The translations under genes were made by a program, and so were the position numbers. From Burkholderiales bacterium C2 (lineage in GTDB: Bacteria; Pseudomonadota; Gammaproteobacteria; Burkholderiales; Burkholderiaceae_C), in contig SCOI01000003.1 of assembly GCA_005503085.1 (NCBI GenBank), positions 310,001 through 374,000 on the forward strand: DNA of 64,000 bases, in the 5' to 3' direction. Positions 9,741 to 18,669 of the stretch are shown piece by piece (within the stretch, counting starts at the first letter, position 1; every line of letters starts with the position of its first letter). The notes under the pieces were generated by a model. It saw only the letters and a list, made by a program, of their open reading frames with translations, searched no databases and was not told the DNA's origin.

Positions 9741-11086
9741 CGCTTGTGCTCGCTCATCCAGCTTTCAAGATAGTGAATGCTGGTGCCGCCTTCCATGAAC
9801 TTGGCGTCGACCATCAGCTCGCGGTGCAGCGGGATATTGGTCTGGATGCCTTCGACCACGGTCTCCGACAGCGCGATGCGCATGCGTGCCAGCGCCTGCT
9901 CCCGCGTATCGCCGTGCACGATGATCTTGCCTATCATCGAGTCGTAGTTCGGCGGCACGTAGTAGTTGGTATAGGCATGCGAGTCCACGCGCACGCCGGG
10001 ACCACCCGGCGGGTGCCACATCGTGATGCGGCCGGGCGAGGGCGTGAACTTGACCGGATCCTCGGCATTGATGCGGCACTCGATCGAGTGGCCGCGCATC
10101 GTGATGTTGCGCTGGGTGAAGGGTAGCTTTTCGCCGGCCGCCACCTTGATCTGCATCTGCACAATGTCGATGCCGGTGACCATCTCGGTGACCGGATGCT
10201 CGACCTGCACGCGGGTGTTCATCTCGATGAAATAGAACTCGCCGTTCTCGTAGAGGAACTCGAAGGTGCCGGCGCCTCGGTAGCCCATCTTGCGGCAGGC
10301 GGCCGAGCAGCGGTCGCCGATCTTCTCGATCACACGGCGCGGGATGCCCGGCGCCGGCGCTTCCTCGATGATCTTCTGGTGGCGGCGCTGCATCGAGCAG
10401 TCGCGCTCGCCCAGCCAGACGGCGTTCTTGTGACCGTCGGCCAGCACCTGGATCTCCACATGGCGTGGGTTCTCCAGGAACTTCTCCATATAGACCTGCG
10501 GATTGCCGAAGGCCGCACCGGCTTCCGTGCGGGTGGTCTGCACCGCATTGACCAGGGCCGCCTCGGTGTGGACCACGCGCATGCCGCGGCCGCCACCACC
10601 GCCGGCCGCCTTGATGATGACCGGGTAGCCGATGGCGCGGGCGATCTTGACGATCTCCTTCGGGTCCTCGGGCAGGGCACCCTCGGAGCCGGGCACGCAG
10701 GGCACGCCGGCGCGGATCATGGCCTGCTTGGCCGAGACCTTGTCGCCCATCAGGCGGATGTTGTCGGAGGTCGGGCCGATGAAGACAAAGCCGCTGCGCT
10801 CGACACGCTCGGCAAAGTCGGCGTTCTCGCTGAGGAAGCCGTAGCCGGGGTGGATGGCCTCGGCATCGGTCACCTCGGCGGTGGCGATGATGGCCGGCAT
10901 GCTCAGATAGCTTTGGGCCGAGGCTGCCGGGCCGATGCAGACGGCCTCATCGGCCAGCTTCACATACTTGGCATCACGGTCGGCCTCGGAATAGACCACC
11001 ACCGACTTGACACCCAGCTCGCGGCAGGCGCGCTGTATCCGCAGGGCAATCTCCCCGCGGTTGGCGATAAGAATCTTCTTGAACAT
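9737..11086 (-). CDS. accC: Biotin carboxylase subunit of acetyl-CoA carboxylase
   Basis: AccC carboxylates the biotin on AccB in an ATP- and bicarbonate-dependent reaction, the first step of fatty acid synthesis. The 449-residue protein has the family length. It begins [17 protein letters not shown], carries the ATP-grasp glycine loop [11 protein letters not shown] and the catalytic ATP-grasp region [14 protein letters not shown], and ends with the carboxylase C-domain. It lies nine bases downstream of accB and overlaps prmA by four bases. No defects are visible. The carboxyltransferase genes accA and accD are elsewhere. Confidence 0.97.
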   Translation of the reverse strand: MFKKILIANRGEIALRIQRACRELGVKSVVVYSEADRDAKYVKLADEAVCIGPAASAQSYLSMPAIIATAEVTDAEAIHPGYGFLSENADFAERVERSGFVFIGPTSDNIRLMGDKVSAKQAMIRAGVPCVPGSEGALPEDPKEIVKIARAIGYPVIIKAAGGGGGRGMRVVHTEAALVNAVQTTRTEAGAAFGNPQVYMEKFLENPRHVEIQVLADGHKNAVWLGERDCSMQRRHQKIIEEAPAPGIPRRVIEKIGDRCSAACRKMGYRGAGTFEFLYENGEFYFIEMNTRVQVEHPVTEMVTGIDIVQMQIKVAAGEKLPFTQRNITMRGHSIECRINAEDPVKFTPSPGRITMWHPPGGPGVRVDSHAYTNYYVPPNYDSMIGKIIVHGDTREQALARMRIALSETVVEGIQTNIPLHRELMVDAKFMEGGTSIHYLESWMSEHKR

Positions 11087-11095
11087 CGCGAGGCC

Positions 11096-11554
11096 TTATT
11101 CGATGACGAACAAAGGCTGGCCGAATTCCACCGGTTGGCCGTTCTCGACCAGGATCTTGGTGACCGTGCCGCTCTTGTCGGCATCGATCTCGTTCATGAT
11201 CTTCATCGCCTCGATGATGCAGATCGGCTCGCCTTCCTTGATCTGCTGGCCGAGTTCGGCAAAGGACTTGGCATTCGGGCTGGAGGCGCGGTAGAAGGTG
11301 CCGACCATCGGCGACTTGACGATATGGCCGGTCTCGACCGCCGGTGCCGGTGCGGCGGCCGGGGCGGCCGCGACCGCCGGGGCGGCGGGCGCGGCCGCAG
11401 CGGGCGCCACGGCGGGGGCGGCCACCAGCGGCGCGGCGACCGAACCGTCGGACTTGACGATGCGCACCTTGCCGTCGGCCTCGGTGATTTCAAGTTCAGA
11501 AATATTCGACTCGGACACCAGGTCGATCAGGGTCTTGAGCTTGCGCAGATCCAT
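11096..11554 (-). CDS. accB: Biotin carboxyl carrier protein of acetyl-CoA carboxylase
   Basis: AccB carries biotin between the AccC and AccA/AccD active sites. The 152-residue protein has a conserved N-terminal helix ([13 protein letters not shown]), an Ala/Pro-rich flexible linker at about 40-78, and a C-terminal biotinyl domain. The biotinylated lysine is K118 in [10 protein letters not shown] good ribosome binding site (TTGGAGAA) lies eight bases upstream of the ATG. It sits 78 bp downstream of aroQ and leads accC. Confidence 0.97.
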   Translation of the reverse strand: MDLRKLKTLIDLVSESNISELEITEADGKVRIVKSDGSVAAPLVAAPAVAPAAAAPAAPAVAAAPAAAPAPAVETGHIVKSPMVGTFYRASSPNAKSFAELGQQIKEGEPICIIEAMKIMNEIDADKSGTVTKILVENGQPVEFGQPLFVIE

Positions 11555-11632
11555 AAGGCTTCTCCAACAGAGATGATGGTTGTTATGTTTCAGTGTGCGG
11601 CCGCCCGTGCGGCACGCCGATGACGGGCCTGA

Positions 11633-12088
11633 TCAGCCCGCCCCCTCCGACTTGCTCTTCAATGCCGTCAGCGCGTACTGCAGGGCCAGTTGATAGCCCT
11701 GGGCACCCAGCCCGCAGATCACGCCGTCGGCGAGTGCGGAAAAAAAGCTGTGGTGCCGGAAAGGTTCGCGCTTGTGGATGTTCGACAGATGGACTTCAAC
11801 AAAGGGGATGGCCACGGCCGCCAGCGCATCGCGCATGGCCACGCTGGTGTGCGTGTAGGCGGCCGGATTGATGATGATGAAGCGGCAGCCATCGCGGCCC
11901 GCTGCCTGAATGCGGTCGACCAAGGCACCCTCATGGTTGCTTTGGAAGGATTCCAGCTTGGCGCCAGCTTTGGTTGCGATCTCTGCGAGATCGGCATCTA
12001 TCTGGGCCAAAGTCCGCGAGCCATAAACCCCAGGCTCCCGGCTGCCCAGGAGATTGAGATTGGGTCCGTGAAGTACAAGAATCTGCAT
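11633..12088 (-). CDS. aroQ: Type II 3-dehydroquinate dehydratase
   Basis: AroQ catalyses the third step of the shikimate pathway, 3-dehydroquinate to 3-dehydroshikimate. The 151-residue protein matches the type II family: [17 protein letters not shown] at the N-terminus contains the active-site lid Arg and catalytic Tyr, and [13 protein letters not shown] contains the catalytic His. Type II enzymes form dodecamers. It heads the aroQ-accB-accC-prmA block, a conserved arrangement. An unusual T5/A5-flanked palindrome lies 63-96 bp upstream of its start. The shikimate dehydrogenase aroE is also in the window, about 2 kb upstream on the same strand. Confidence 0.96.
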   Translation of the reverse strand: MQILVLHGPNLNLLGSREPGVYGSRTLAQIDADLAEIATKAGAKLESFQSNHEGALVDRIQAAGRDGCRFIIINPAAYTHTSVAMRDALAAVAIPFVEVHLSNIHKREPFRHHSFFSALADGVICGLGAQGYQLALQYALTALKSKSEGAG

Positions 12089-12150
12089 CTGCAGCGTGCC
12101 TCAGGCATTAGAGCTTGGACACTAGAAGCGATAAAGGCTGGACTTTACGC

Positions 12151-12184
12151 TTTTTAGGGGCTGTTCAAGACAGCTGCCTAAAAA
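12151..12184 (-). repeat. A/T-flanked palindrome upstream of aroQ
   Basis: TTTTTAGG (12151-12158) pairs perfectly with CCTAAAAA (12177-12184). Inside, GCTGT (12160-12164) pairs with ACAGC (12170-12174) around a five-base loop. On both strands the T-run is on the 5' side and an A-run on the 3' side, so this is not a standard intrinsic terminator in either direction. Its place between the tlpA-like gene and aroQ fits an operator for aroQ or an end-of-transcript structure for the upstream run. Confidence 0.6.
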
Positions 12185-12223
12185 TATATCGCTTGACCTG
12201 AGTCCTGGCTTGGGCTTGCCCGC

Positions 12224-12748
12224 TCAGGGCTGGCTGCGGCCCAGCTCGCGCAATTCTGCCAGATGGGTGGCGCCCAGCTTGCGCCAGTAAGGCTCGCCCT
12301 CGGGGCCGAAAGCCACGCTGAAGGGCAGGCCGCCCTGCAGATTGCCCAGTGTGCGGGCCAGCTCGGTGCCGGTCAATCCGGCCAGGCCGATGGTGAAACC
12401 GACCGGCAGCTTCTTCAGGAACTCGCGCACCGGCGTCGGGGCATCGACCGCCAGCCCGAGCAGCTGCCAGCCCGGATGCTCGCGCGCGAACTGGTCGAGC
12501 TCGGGCATTTCCTTGACGCAGGGCGCGCACCAGGTGGCCCAGAAATTCAGCAGCAGCGGCTTGCCCCGCAGGCTGCTGGCCTGCAGCAGACCCCCCTCGG
12601 GGCGCTCGAAGCTCGATGACCAGAAAGTGTTGGCGGCGGCCGAGAGCGGTTCGGGGCGATGGCCGCGCAGCCCATAGCCGACACCCAGCGCCGCGGCGCC
12701 CAGGCCGGCGGCGCCGATCAGCAGTCGCCTCTTGTTGATCGAGGTCAA
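12224..12748 (-). CDS. TlpA/ResA-like periplasmic thioredoxin-fold protein
   Basis: The 174-residue protein begins NKRRLLIGAAGLGAAALGVG, a signal or anchor segment with a twin-arginine pair, so Tat export or membrane anchoring is likely. The rest is a thioredoxin fold of the TlpA/ResA (AhpC-TSA/Redoxin) type, with the redox motif WATWCAPCVKEMPELD (CAPC) at about 70-85. Family members reduce disulfides in the periplasm, often for cytochrome c maturation. The substrate here cannot be told. Its ATG overlaps the stop codon of the upstream hypothetical gene by four bases. Confidence 0.88.
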   Translation of the reverse strand: MTSINKRRLLIGAAGLGAAALGVGYGLRGHRPEPLSAAANTFWSSSFERPEGGLLQASSLRGKPLLLNFWATWCAPCVKEMPELDQFAREHPGWQLLGLAVDAPTPVREFLKKLPVGFTIGLAGLTGTELARTLGNLQGGLPFSVAFGPEGEPYWRKLGATHLAELRELGRSQP

Positions 12749-13347
12749 GACGGGTTCTCCTGCATCAGTTTGCGCAAAGCGCCCAGGTCGCCACGTTCGC
12801 TGCGGCCCTTGGCATCGGGTTTGAGGGCGCCGCGCACATCATCGAAATCCAGAATGCTCAGCGCCACCGTGACGCTCTCGCCCAGCGCCCGGCAGGGGGC
12901 GGCCAGGGTCAGCACATCGATGGGCTGGCCGCGCGGGCCCGTGATCGAGCCGACCTCGTAGTCGACCCGCCAGTTCAGCAGGGCGATCTCGGCCGACTTG
13001 CTGTCGTCGCAGAACAGCTGCAGATGGATATTGGACAGCCGGGTGGCCGTGCCGCGCCAGACCGCACCGCACAGATGGGGCCGGAACTCCGCCAGCCGCT
13101 CCATCCACAGCGCCGCCAGCTCGCGCAGCGCCGCCAGCTCGGCCGGTTGCGTGTCGGCGCAGAACAGGGCCAGATAGTCGCGCACCTGCTCCTCGAGCTC
13201 GTCATTGCCGGGCAGGGCGGTGCGCTTGGGCAGGCCCAGGGTCTTCAGCGCGCGCTGCTTGGCCGGGCCGTATTCCAGCCCCTCCTCGACCACCAGCCGG
13301 GCGGCGGTGGCGGCGATCTCCTGACTCAGACTGCTGTACTCGTCCAT
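12745..13347 (-). CDS. Conserved hypothetical protein of unknown function
   Basis: I do not recognise a functional domain in this 200-residue protein. It is soluble, with no signal peptide or membrane segment. The N-terminal half is helical and charged (residues 1-95) and contains AKQRALKTLGLPKRTALPGNDELEEQVRDYL. The C-terminal half has alternating hydrophobic strands (IHLQLFCDDSKSAEIALLNW and similar). It overlaps the tlpA-like gene by four bases and lies 10 bp downstream of mtgA, so it is part of the same transcript. Proteins of this type are, to my recollection, sometimes labelled as muramate-alanine ligase in related genomes, but no Mur ligase ATP-binding motif is present, so that label would be wrong here. 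Confidence 0.75.
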   Translation of the reverse strand: MDEYSSLSQEIAATAARLVVEEGLEYGPAKQRALKTLGLPKRTALPGNDELEEQVRDYLALFCADTQPAELAALRELAALWMERLAEFRPHLCGAVWRGTATRLSNIHLQLFCDDSKSAEIALLNWRVDYEVGSITGPRGQPIDVLTLAAPCRALGESVTVALSILDFDDVRGALKPDAKGRSERGDLGALRKLMQENPS

Positions 13348-13357
13348 GGCTTGCGCC

Positions 13358-14092
13358 TCAATCGGGCAGTTCGACCGCGCCCATCCGGGCCGCTATCGTC
13401 GCAGCTCGCGAAAGCACATAGGGCGAGGCGGGGCGTTTCTCGAAGCGCTTGGGCGCCGGCAGCATCACCGCCAGTCGGGCGGCCTGGCCGGCGGACAGCC
13501 GGGCCGCATCGACGCTGAAATAATGGCGCGCGGCGGCCTGGGCGCCGAACACGCCCTCGCCCCATTCGACATTGTTCAGATAGATGGTCAGGATGCGCTG
13601 CTTGCTCAGCAAGCCCTCCAGCATCAGGGTCAGCACCAGCTCCTGGCCCTTGCGCAGCAGATCGCGCTCGCCGCTGAGGAACAGATTCTTGGCCAGCTGC
13701 TGGGTGATCGTGGAGCCGCCGACGATCTTGAGCTTGGGGGCCGGCCGGCCGCGCTGCTCGGCGCGCTCGACCCGGGCCTCGGCCTTCTGGTTGCGCTCCC
13801 AGGCTTTTTCCAGCGCGTCCCAGTCCACGCCGGCATGCTCGGCAAAGCCGGCATCCTCGCTGGCGATCACCGCGCGGCGCAGGTTCTTGGACAGCTCTGC
13901 CTCATCCACCCATTGCTGGCTCCACAAGACCTGCCCCTTCTCGCTGGCCAGGCGCCAGATCTCCGAGCGCTGGAAGCTGGTCGACTGCGGGTCCAGCACA
14001 TTCATCAAGAGGATGCGGGCGGCGAAGTAGAGCTGCAGGGCCAGCAGGCCCAGCAGCAGCAGGATCAGCAGGCGGCCGAGCTTGCCCATCAT
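13358..14092 (-). CDS. mtgA: Monofunctional biosynthetic peptidoglycan transglycosylase
   Basis: MtgA polymerises lipid II into glycan strands at the inner membrane but lacks a transpeptidase domain. The 244-residue protein has one N-terminal transmembrane helix (about 6-25) and the complete GT51 motifs: ASEDAGFAEHAGVDW with the catalytic Glu, GGSTITQQLAKNLFLS, and KQRILTIYLNNVEWGEGVFG. Length and order match the family. Its ATG overlaps the aroE stop codon by four bases. Confidence 0.95.
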   Translation of the reverse strand: MMGKLGRLLILLLLGLLALQLYFAARILLMNVLDPQSTSFQRSEIWRLASEKGQVLWSQQWVDEAELSKNLRRAVIASEDAGFAEHAGVDWDALEKAWERNQKAEARVERAEQRGRPAPKLKIVGGSTITQQLAKNLFLSGERDLLRKGQELVLTLMLEGLLSKQRILTIYLNNVEWGEGVFGAQAAARHYFSVDAARLSAGQAARLAVMLPAPKRFEKRPASPYVLSRAATIAARMGAVELPD

Positions 14093-14949
14093 GGTGCGAC
14101 CGCCAGCTGCGCGCGCAGCGCCGCCAGTACCGGCGCGGTTTCGGGGCGCCGCCCGCGCCAGATTAGAAAGGACTCGCCGGCCTGCTCGACCAGCATGCCC
14201 AGACCGTCGCGGCCCTCGAAGCCATGGGCGGCGGCCCAGTCCAGAAAGCCCCGGGCGGCCGGGCCATACATCATGTCCAGCGCCAGCGCGCCGGGCTTGA
14301 GCGCGGCCGCCGATACCGGCACCGCCGCACCGCTCAGGCTGGCGCTGGTGCCGTTGATCAGCAGGTCGAATCCCGCACCAACGTTTTCCAGACCGCTGGC
14401 GGCCAGGCGCACGCCATGCTGCGCAGCCCAGTCGGCATGGCTCTCGACCAGGGCCTGGGCCTTGTCGGCCGAGCGGTTGGCCAGATGAATCTCGGCTGGG
14501 CGCGCCGCGATCAGGCTGCCCAGCACGCCCGCCGAGGCGCCGCCGGCGCCCAGCAGCAGCACGCGCAGTCCGGCAAGCGGCCGCGCCGCGTTGTGCTCGA
14601 TATCGCGCACCAGGCCCAGGCCGTCGCTGTTGTCGCCAAACCAGCCGCCTTGCTCCTCGGTGTCGAAGCGCAGCACATTGACCGCGCCTGCCAGCGCCGC
14701 GCGCGGGCTGCGCCGAGCCGCCAGATCATGGGCCTCGAACTTGAAGGGCACGGTCACATTGCAGCCGCAGCCGCCCGCCGCAGCAAAGCCGCGCAGGCTG
14801 GCTTCGAAGCCGTCCAAGGGGCACAGCAGGCGTTCATAGAGCAGGCGCTCGCCGGTCTGGGCGACGAACATCGCGTGGATGTCCGGCGAGCGGCTGTGCG
14901 CGACCGGATTGCCGGCGACGGCATAGCGATCAATGGGTTCAGTGCTCAT
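14089..14949 (-). CDS. aroE: Shikimate dehydrogenase (NADP+)
   Basis: AroE reduces 3-dehydroshikimate to shikimate with NADPH. The 286-residue protein has the substrate-domain motif HSRSPDIHAMF, the catalytic-lysine region NVTVPFKFEAHD and a Rossmann motif GAGGASAGVLGSL, and the C-terminal helix includes DGLGMLVEQAGESF. Four-base overlaps join it to both neighbours (mtgA downstream, tonB-like upstream). With aroQ about 2 kb away, two shikimate pathway genes share this strand. Confidence 0.95.
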   Translation of the reverse strand: MSTEPIDRYAVAGNPVAHSRSPDIHAMFVAQTGERLLYERLLCPLDGFEASLRGFAAAGGCGCNVTVPFKFEAHDLAARRSPRAALAGAVNVLRFDTEEQGGWFGDNSDGLGLVRDIEHNAARPLAGLRVLLLGAGGASAGVLGSLIAARPAEIHLANRSADKAQALVESHADWAAQHGVRLAASGLENVGAGFDLLINGTSASLSGAAVPVSAAALKPGALALDMMYGPAARGFLDWAAAHGFEGRDGLGMLVEQAGESFLIWRGRRPETAPVLAALRAQLAVAP

Positions 14950-15800
14950 GGTTGGGCAGACAAGGTGGTTTCCAGGCCGTCCTCGCGGGTGAAGCGAAAG
15001 CGCGAGGTGATCACCAGCACTTCGGCGCCCTGGCGCATCGCGGCGCTGAAGGGACCGAAGGGGCCGGCGGCGCGCACGATGGCCACCGCCCGCCGGTCCA
15101 GCACCGCGTTGCCGGAGGAGGCGACGATATCGGTCTCGATCACGCGGCCGCGCAGGTCCACATGGATGTTCAGCGTCAGCTCGCCATAGAGCTTCTTGCC
15201 GCGGTGCTCGGGGAAGTCGCGCGTGCCGCGAGCCTCGATGCGCCGGCGCAGCTGGTCGTAATACTGGGCATAGACGACCTCGCGGGTGGCCGGGCTGATG
15301 TAGCGCTTCTTGGGCCGGGCATTCTCGTCATTGACCCGTTTTTCGATCTCGGCGAGCAGCTGGATCAGGCGGCGGCGTTTCTCGGCCTGCTCGATCGCCT
15401 CGGGCTTGCTCTGGTCGCGCTGCGGATCGGGCGGCGGCAGCAGGGCCAGCGCGCGCCGCAGCTGGGCCAGCAGCTGTTGCTGCTGCTCCTGCAGCTGGGC
15501 GATCTGGGCGCGCTGCAGCTCGGCGCTGTCGCCGCTTTCGGGCTGGCGCGAAGGCGGCAGCGGCGAGGTGGCGCGGCCGAAGTCGGCCTCGCCGCCGCCG
15601 GCCAGATTGGCCTGGGCCAGCGCCTGGGCCTTGACCGGGGCCTCGTTGCCGCGGCTGTTGACCAGCACGACCTCCAGCGGCGTGTCGCGGAAGATGCGAT
15701 CGAAGCCCTCCGGATCGGCGATGCGCAGGGTCAGCAGGCCGGCGTGCAGGCCCACCGACAGCAGCAGCGCCATCTGCAGATTGGAGAGCCGCAGCGCCAT
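14946..15800 (-). CDS. TonB family protein (energy transducer C-terminal domain)
   Basis: The 284-residue protein has a single N-terminal transmembrane helix (about 8-25, LQMALLLSVGLHAGLLTLRI), which contains the conserved SxxxH pattern seen in TonB. A long Gln/Glu/Pro-rich spacer (about 60-165) crosses the periplasm. The C-terminal domain resembles TonB_C (ELTLNIHVDLRGRVIETDIVASSGNAVLDRRAVAIVRAAGPFGPF). TonB proteins transmit proton-motive force to outer-membrane receptors. No exbB/exbD or receptor gene is adjacent, and the gene is wedged between aroE and an RNase, so the partner is unknown. Confidence 0.85.
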   Translation of the reverse strand: MALRLSNLQMALLLSVGLHAGLLTLRIADPEGFDRIFRDTPLEVVLVNSRGNEAPVKAQALAQANLAGGGEADFGRATSPLPPSRQPESGDSAELQRAQIAQLQEQQQQLLAQLRRALALLPPPDPQRDQSKPEAIEQAEKRRRLIQLLAEIEKRVNDENARPKKRYISPATREVVYAQYYDQLRRRIEARGTRDFPEHRGKKLYGELTLNIHVDLRGRVIETDIVASSGNAVLDRRAVAIVRAAGPFGPFSAAMRQGAEVLVITSRFRFTREDGLETTLSAQP

Positions 15801-15802
15801 CG

Positions 15803-17833
15803 TCAGGAGCTGCTGGCCTCGGCAGCCTCGCCCTCGGCCGGCGTCAGATCGATGGCCAGGGTCAGCGCGCCGGCGGGTTCTTCGTCCTCGTCCTCGGCTT
15901 CGGGCTCGGCTGCCGTCTCGGCCACATCATCGAGGCGGGCCAGCAGATTGGCATGCACGTCCAGCGTCATCTCGTCCAGGCCGGTGATGCGCACCCGCAC
16001 ATGGGCGCCGCGCGGCAGGGCCTCGCAGCCCAGGGTCTTGAAGACCAGGGGCAGATCGTCGGCGCGCACCAGGCCGTCCTTCATCACCGACGCGTTCAGC
16101 TCGCTGATGCCTTGCTGCTGCAGATAGCGCAGGGTCCAGAAGCGCTCGATGCCGCTCTGGAAGCCGTTGTAGGCGCTGTAGGCGGCGTCAAAGCCCGAGA
16201 TGATGGAGAACAGCTGCGCGTCCTTGGGCTTGAACGGGGCCACCAGCGCGGCCGTGCGGCCATGGCGGGCGCAGGCAATGATCTGCCACTGGTTGACCAG
16301 GTCCACATAGCGGCGCAGCGGCGAGGTGGCCCAGGTGTATTGCTTCACGCCCATGCCGGCGTGGGGCTGGGCCCGTGTGCCCATGCGTACCTTGACACCC
16401 GGGGCCATGCTGGCCTGGCTGCGGTAGATGCCCGGCAAACCCAGCTCGTCGAGCCAGCCACCCCAGGTCGAGTTGGCCAGGATCATCGCCTCGGCGACGA
16501 TCAGGTCCAGCGCCGAGCCGCGCTGCCGGGTCGTGATGCTGACCTGCTCGCTGCCGTCGGGCTCGCGCCCGGTGCTGCTGTCGAGGCGGAAGTTGTAGTC
16601 GGGTCGGTTGAAGTTCTCCGGCTTGCCGCGCACCACTTCGCGCTGCGCCTTCAGCACCTTGGCCAGGCGCATGCACAGCGCCAGCTCGGGCGCGAAAGCA
16701 TAGTCGGCCGGCGCCTCGCCGTTCAGCGAGGCTTCGGTGATGATGCCGTCGAGCTTGTCGTGGCGCAGATTGGCCGCGATGGGTACGCGCTCGAGCTTGG
16801 TCTCGCTGCGTTTGACCGCCAAGGTCGCCTCGTCGAGCGTGAAGTAGATGGACACCGCCGGGCAGTCGCGCCCTTCGATCAGCGTGTAGGCCTGCACCAC
16901 CTCGTCGGGCAGCATGGTCAGCTTCCAGCCCGGCATATAGACGGTGGACAGGCGCTCGCGTGCGACCTTGTCGACGGCCGAGTCCGGCTGGAAGGCCAGG
17001 CCCGGCGCGGCGATATGCACGCCGAAGATCACCTCGCCCGTGCCCAGGCCCTGCACCGACAGCGCATCGTCGATCTCGGTGGTGGCCGAGTCGTCGATCG
17101 AGAAGGCTTGCACGGCGGCCAGCGGCAGCTCGTCCTTGATCTCGGGCGCCTGCAGCGCCGGGAAGCCGACGCCCTTGGGGAACTGCTCGAACAGGAAGCG
17201 CTTCCAGTGGAACTGATAGGGGCTGGAGATCGCGCCGGCATCCTTCAGCAGGTCCAGTGGTGCCTTGTGGGCGCGCCGCGTCGCCTCGACCACGGCCTTG
17301 TACTCGGGGCCGTTCTTGTCGGGCTTGAACAGGATCTTGTAGATCTGCTCCTTGATCGGCGCCGGGCACTGGCCGGCGGCCAGCTCCTCGGCCCAGGCCT
17401 CGATCTGCAGCGCCTGCTGGCGCTTGCGCTCGATGCCCAGCAAGGCGGCCTTGACGATGTCCTCCGGCGCCTTCTTGAACTGGCCCTTGCCTGCGCGGCG
17501 GAAATAGTGCGGCGCCTCGAACAGGCGGAACAGCGCCGCCGCCTGGTGGGTGATGCCGGCCTTGGCGTCGAAATAGTCGCGCGCCAGCTCGGCAAAACCG
17601 AACTCGGCCTCGGGCGCGAACTCCCAGGCCAAGTCGAGATCGATCTCCTGCGCCAGCCGCTGGCCCTCGGCGATCAGCTCGGCAGGCGCCGGTTTTTCGA
17701 ACTTCAGCAGCACATTGGCTGACTTCACTTTGACGCGCTTGCCGGACTCCAACTCGATCTGCATCGAGCTATCGGCTTCGGACATCACGCGGCCGGCGAG
17801 GAATTTTCCGGCTTCATCGAACAGGGCAAACAT
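15803..17833 (-). CDS. RNase II/R-family exoribonuclease (RNB domain)
   Basis: The protein degrades RNA processively from the 3' end. I place the start at the ATG at 17833 (MFALFDEAGKFLAG, 676 residues), because the open frame upstream only overlaps the nuclease gene. Residues 1-45 form a small basic domain. The RNB catalytic core runs from about 230 to 560 and contains the metal site motif SIDDSATTEIDDALSV. Near the C-terminus GAHVRVRITGLDEMTLDV forms an S1-like segment, followed by a Glu/Asp-rich tail. It is closer to RNase II-like proteins of betaproteobacteria than to long RNase R with its extra domains. It begins 10 bp after the endonuclease gene and ends two bases before the TonB-like gene. 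Confidence 0.88.
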   Translation of the reverse strand: MFALFDEAGKFLAGRVMSEADSSMQIELESGKRVKVKSANVLLKFEKPAPAELIAEGQRLAQEIDLDLAWEFAPEAEFGFAELARDYFDAKAGITHQAAALFRLFEAPHYFRRAGKGQFKKAPEDIVKAALLGIERKRQQALQIEAWAEELAAGQCPAPIKEQIYKILFKPDKNGPEYKAVVEATRRAHKAPLDLLKDAGAISSPYQFHWKRFLFEQFPKGVGFPALQAPEIKDELPLAAVQAFSIDDSATTEIDDALSVQGLGTGEVIFGVHIAAPGLAFQPDSAVDKVARERLSTVYMPGWKLTMLPDEVVQAYTLIEGRDCPAVSIYFTLDEATLAVKRSETKLERVPIAANLRHDKLDGIITEASLNGEAPADYAFAPELALCMRLAKVLKAQREVVRGKPENFNRPDYNFRLDSSTGREPDGSEQVSITTRQRGSALDLIVAEAMILANSTWGGWLDELGLPGIYRSQASMAPGVKVRMGTRAQPHAGMGVKQYTWATSPLRRYVDLVNQWQIIACARHGRTAALVAPFKPKDAQLFSIISGFDAAYSAYNGFQSGIERFWTLRYLQQQGISELNASVMKDGLVRADDLPLVFKTLGCEALPRGAHVRVRITGLDEMTLDVHANLLARLDDVAETAAEPEAEDEDEEPAGALTLAIDLTPAEGEAAEASSS

Positions 17834-17843
17834 GGGGGGATTG

Positions 17844-18596
17844 TCACCGATGCCGGGGCAGCCACTCGACGCGGGTGCGGCGCACCAGCTCCTGGTAGCT
17901 GATCGGCCGGGAGGCCTGCTCGTCGTCGCGGTTGGCCTGCCAGTGAGCCCAGGCCTGGCCGGTGTGGCTGTCATACACCAGCTTGAACAGATGGCTGGGC
18001 ACGCGCACGCCGTTGGGGCCGATGCGCGGGCTGGCGCTGTCGAACACCGGTGCGGTGATCACATAGACATCGCCGGCGGCGCGCTGCACATACTTGCGCG
18101 TGTCCTGCTCGATCTTGGCCCAGGCGCCCGAGTTGTGGCGTATCGCCTGGGGCACCATATTGGCCAGCGAGAAGGACTGCGCCATCGCCGCCTCGGTGGC
18201 CATATCGCCGGACGGGGCCAGGTGGCCGCGCGAATAGCCGGAGTGTTTGTAGTCCTCCAGCTCCGCACGCTCGGGCTGCGGCAGCCGGGCATCGGCGAAA
18301 AAACGGTCGGACTTCTGGCGCTTGACCCCGCCCAGCGCCTTGCTGTTGAGCCGCTGCGCTACATAGACGGGCGTCTTGCTGTCGCCGCTGTGCAGCACCG
18401 CGAAGCCGTCGAAGCAGAGCTCGCGCTGGCGAGGCGTCCGCGGCACCGGGGGCGTCTGCTGCCCGGCAAAAAAGGCCAGGCAGCGGCTGAAGGACGTGGG
18501 GAGCTTGGCGAACTCGGCGGCGGGGGAGGCGCTGGCCTGGGCGGCGCAGGCCAGCAGGGCCCAGCACAGGCGGCTGGGCCGATGGAGGAGAAACAT
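17844..18596 (-). CDS. DNA/RNA non-specific endonuclease, secreted (NUC1 family)
   Basis: The 250-residue protein has a Sec-type signal peptide (LCWALLACAAQASA) with a predicted cleavage near residue 23. The mature part matches the beta-beta-alpha-metal nuclease family (Serratia nuclease type), with the active-site motif YSRGHLAPSGDM at about 122-133 and the metal-ligand Asn region SLANMVPQ. The usual motif is DRGH; here the first residue is Ser, while the catalytic His is retained. Such enzymes cut both DNA and RNA in the periplasm or outside the cell and are used for nutrient acquisition. A minus-strand terminator for the upstream fabG-like gene separates the two transcripts. Confidence 0.9.
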   Translation of the reverse strand: MFLLHRPSRLCWALLACAAQASASPAAEFAKLPTSFSRCLAFFAGQQTPPVPRTPRQRELCFDGFAVLHSGDSKTPVYVAQRLNSKALGGVKRQKSDRFFADARLPQPERAELEDYKHSGYSRGHLAPSGDMATEAAMAQSFSLANMVPQAIRHNSGAWAKIEQDTRKYVQRAAGDVYVITAPVFDSASPRIGPNGVRVPSHLFKLVYDSHTGQAWAHWQANRDDEQASRPISYQELVRRTRVEWLPRHR

Positions 18597-18610
18597 CAGG
18601 GGGACGGTAG

Positions 18611-18639
18611 AGAAGAAGAAGCCGCCGAAGGTCGGCGGC
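18611..18639 (-). terminator. Intrinsic terminator of the fabG-like gene
   Basis: Read on the minus strand, GCCGCCGA (18639-18632) and TCGGCGGC (18628-18621) form an eight-base-pair stem with a three-base loop, followed by a T-rich TTCTTCTTCT stretch. It lies about 30 bp after the fabG-like stop codon and just before the nuclease gene start. Confidence 0.65.
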
Positions 18640-18669
18640 GTTGAGGGGAGGGCAGAACGCCGGCCGGGC

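Noticed and set aside
17834-17974. Longer N-terminus for the RNase II-family gene
   Set aside because: The extra sequence overlaps the nuclease gene in another frame and does not look like the start of this family; ATG at 17833 gives the normal N-terminus.
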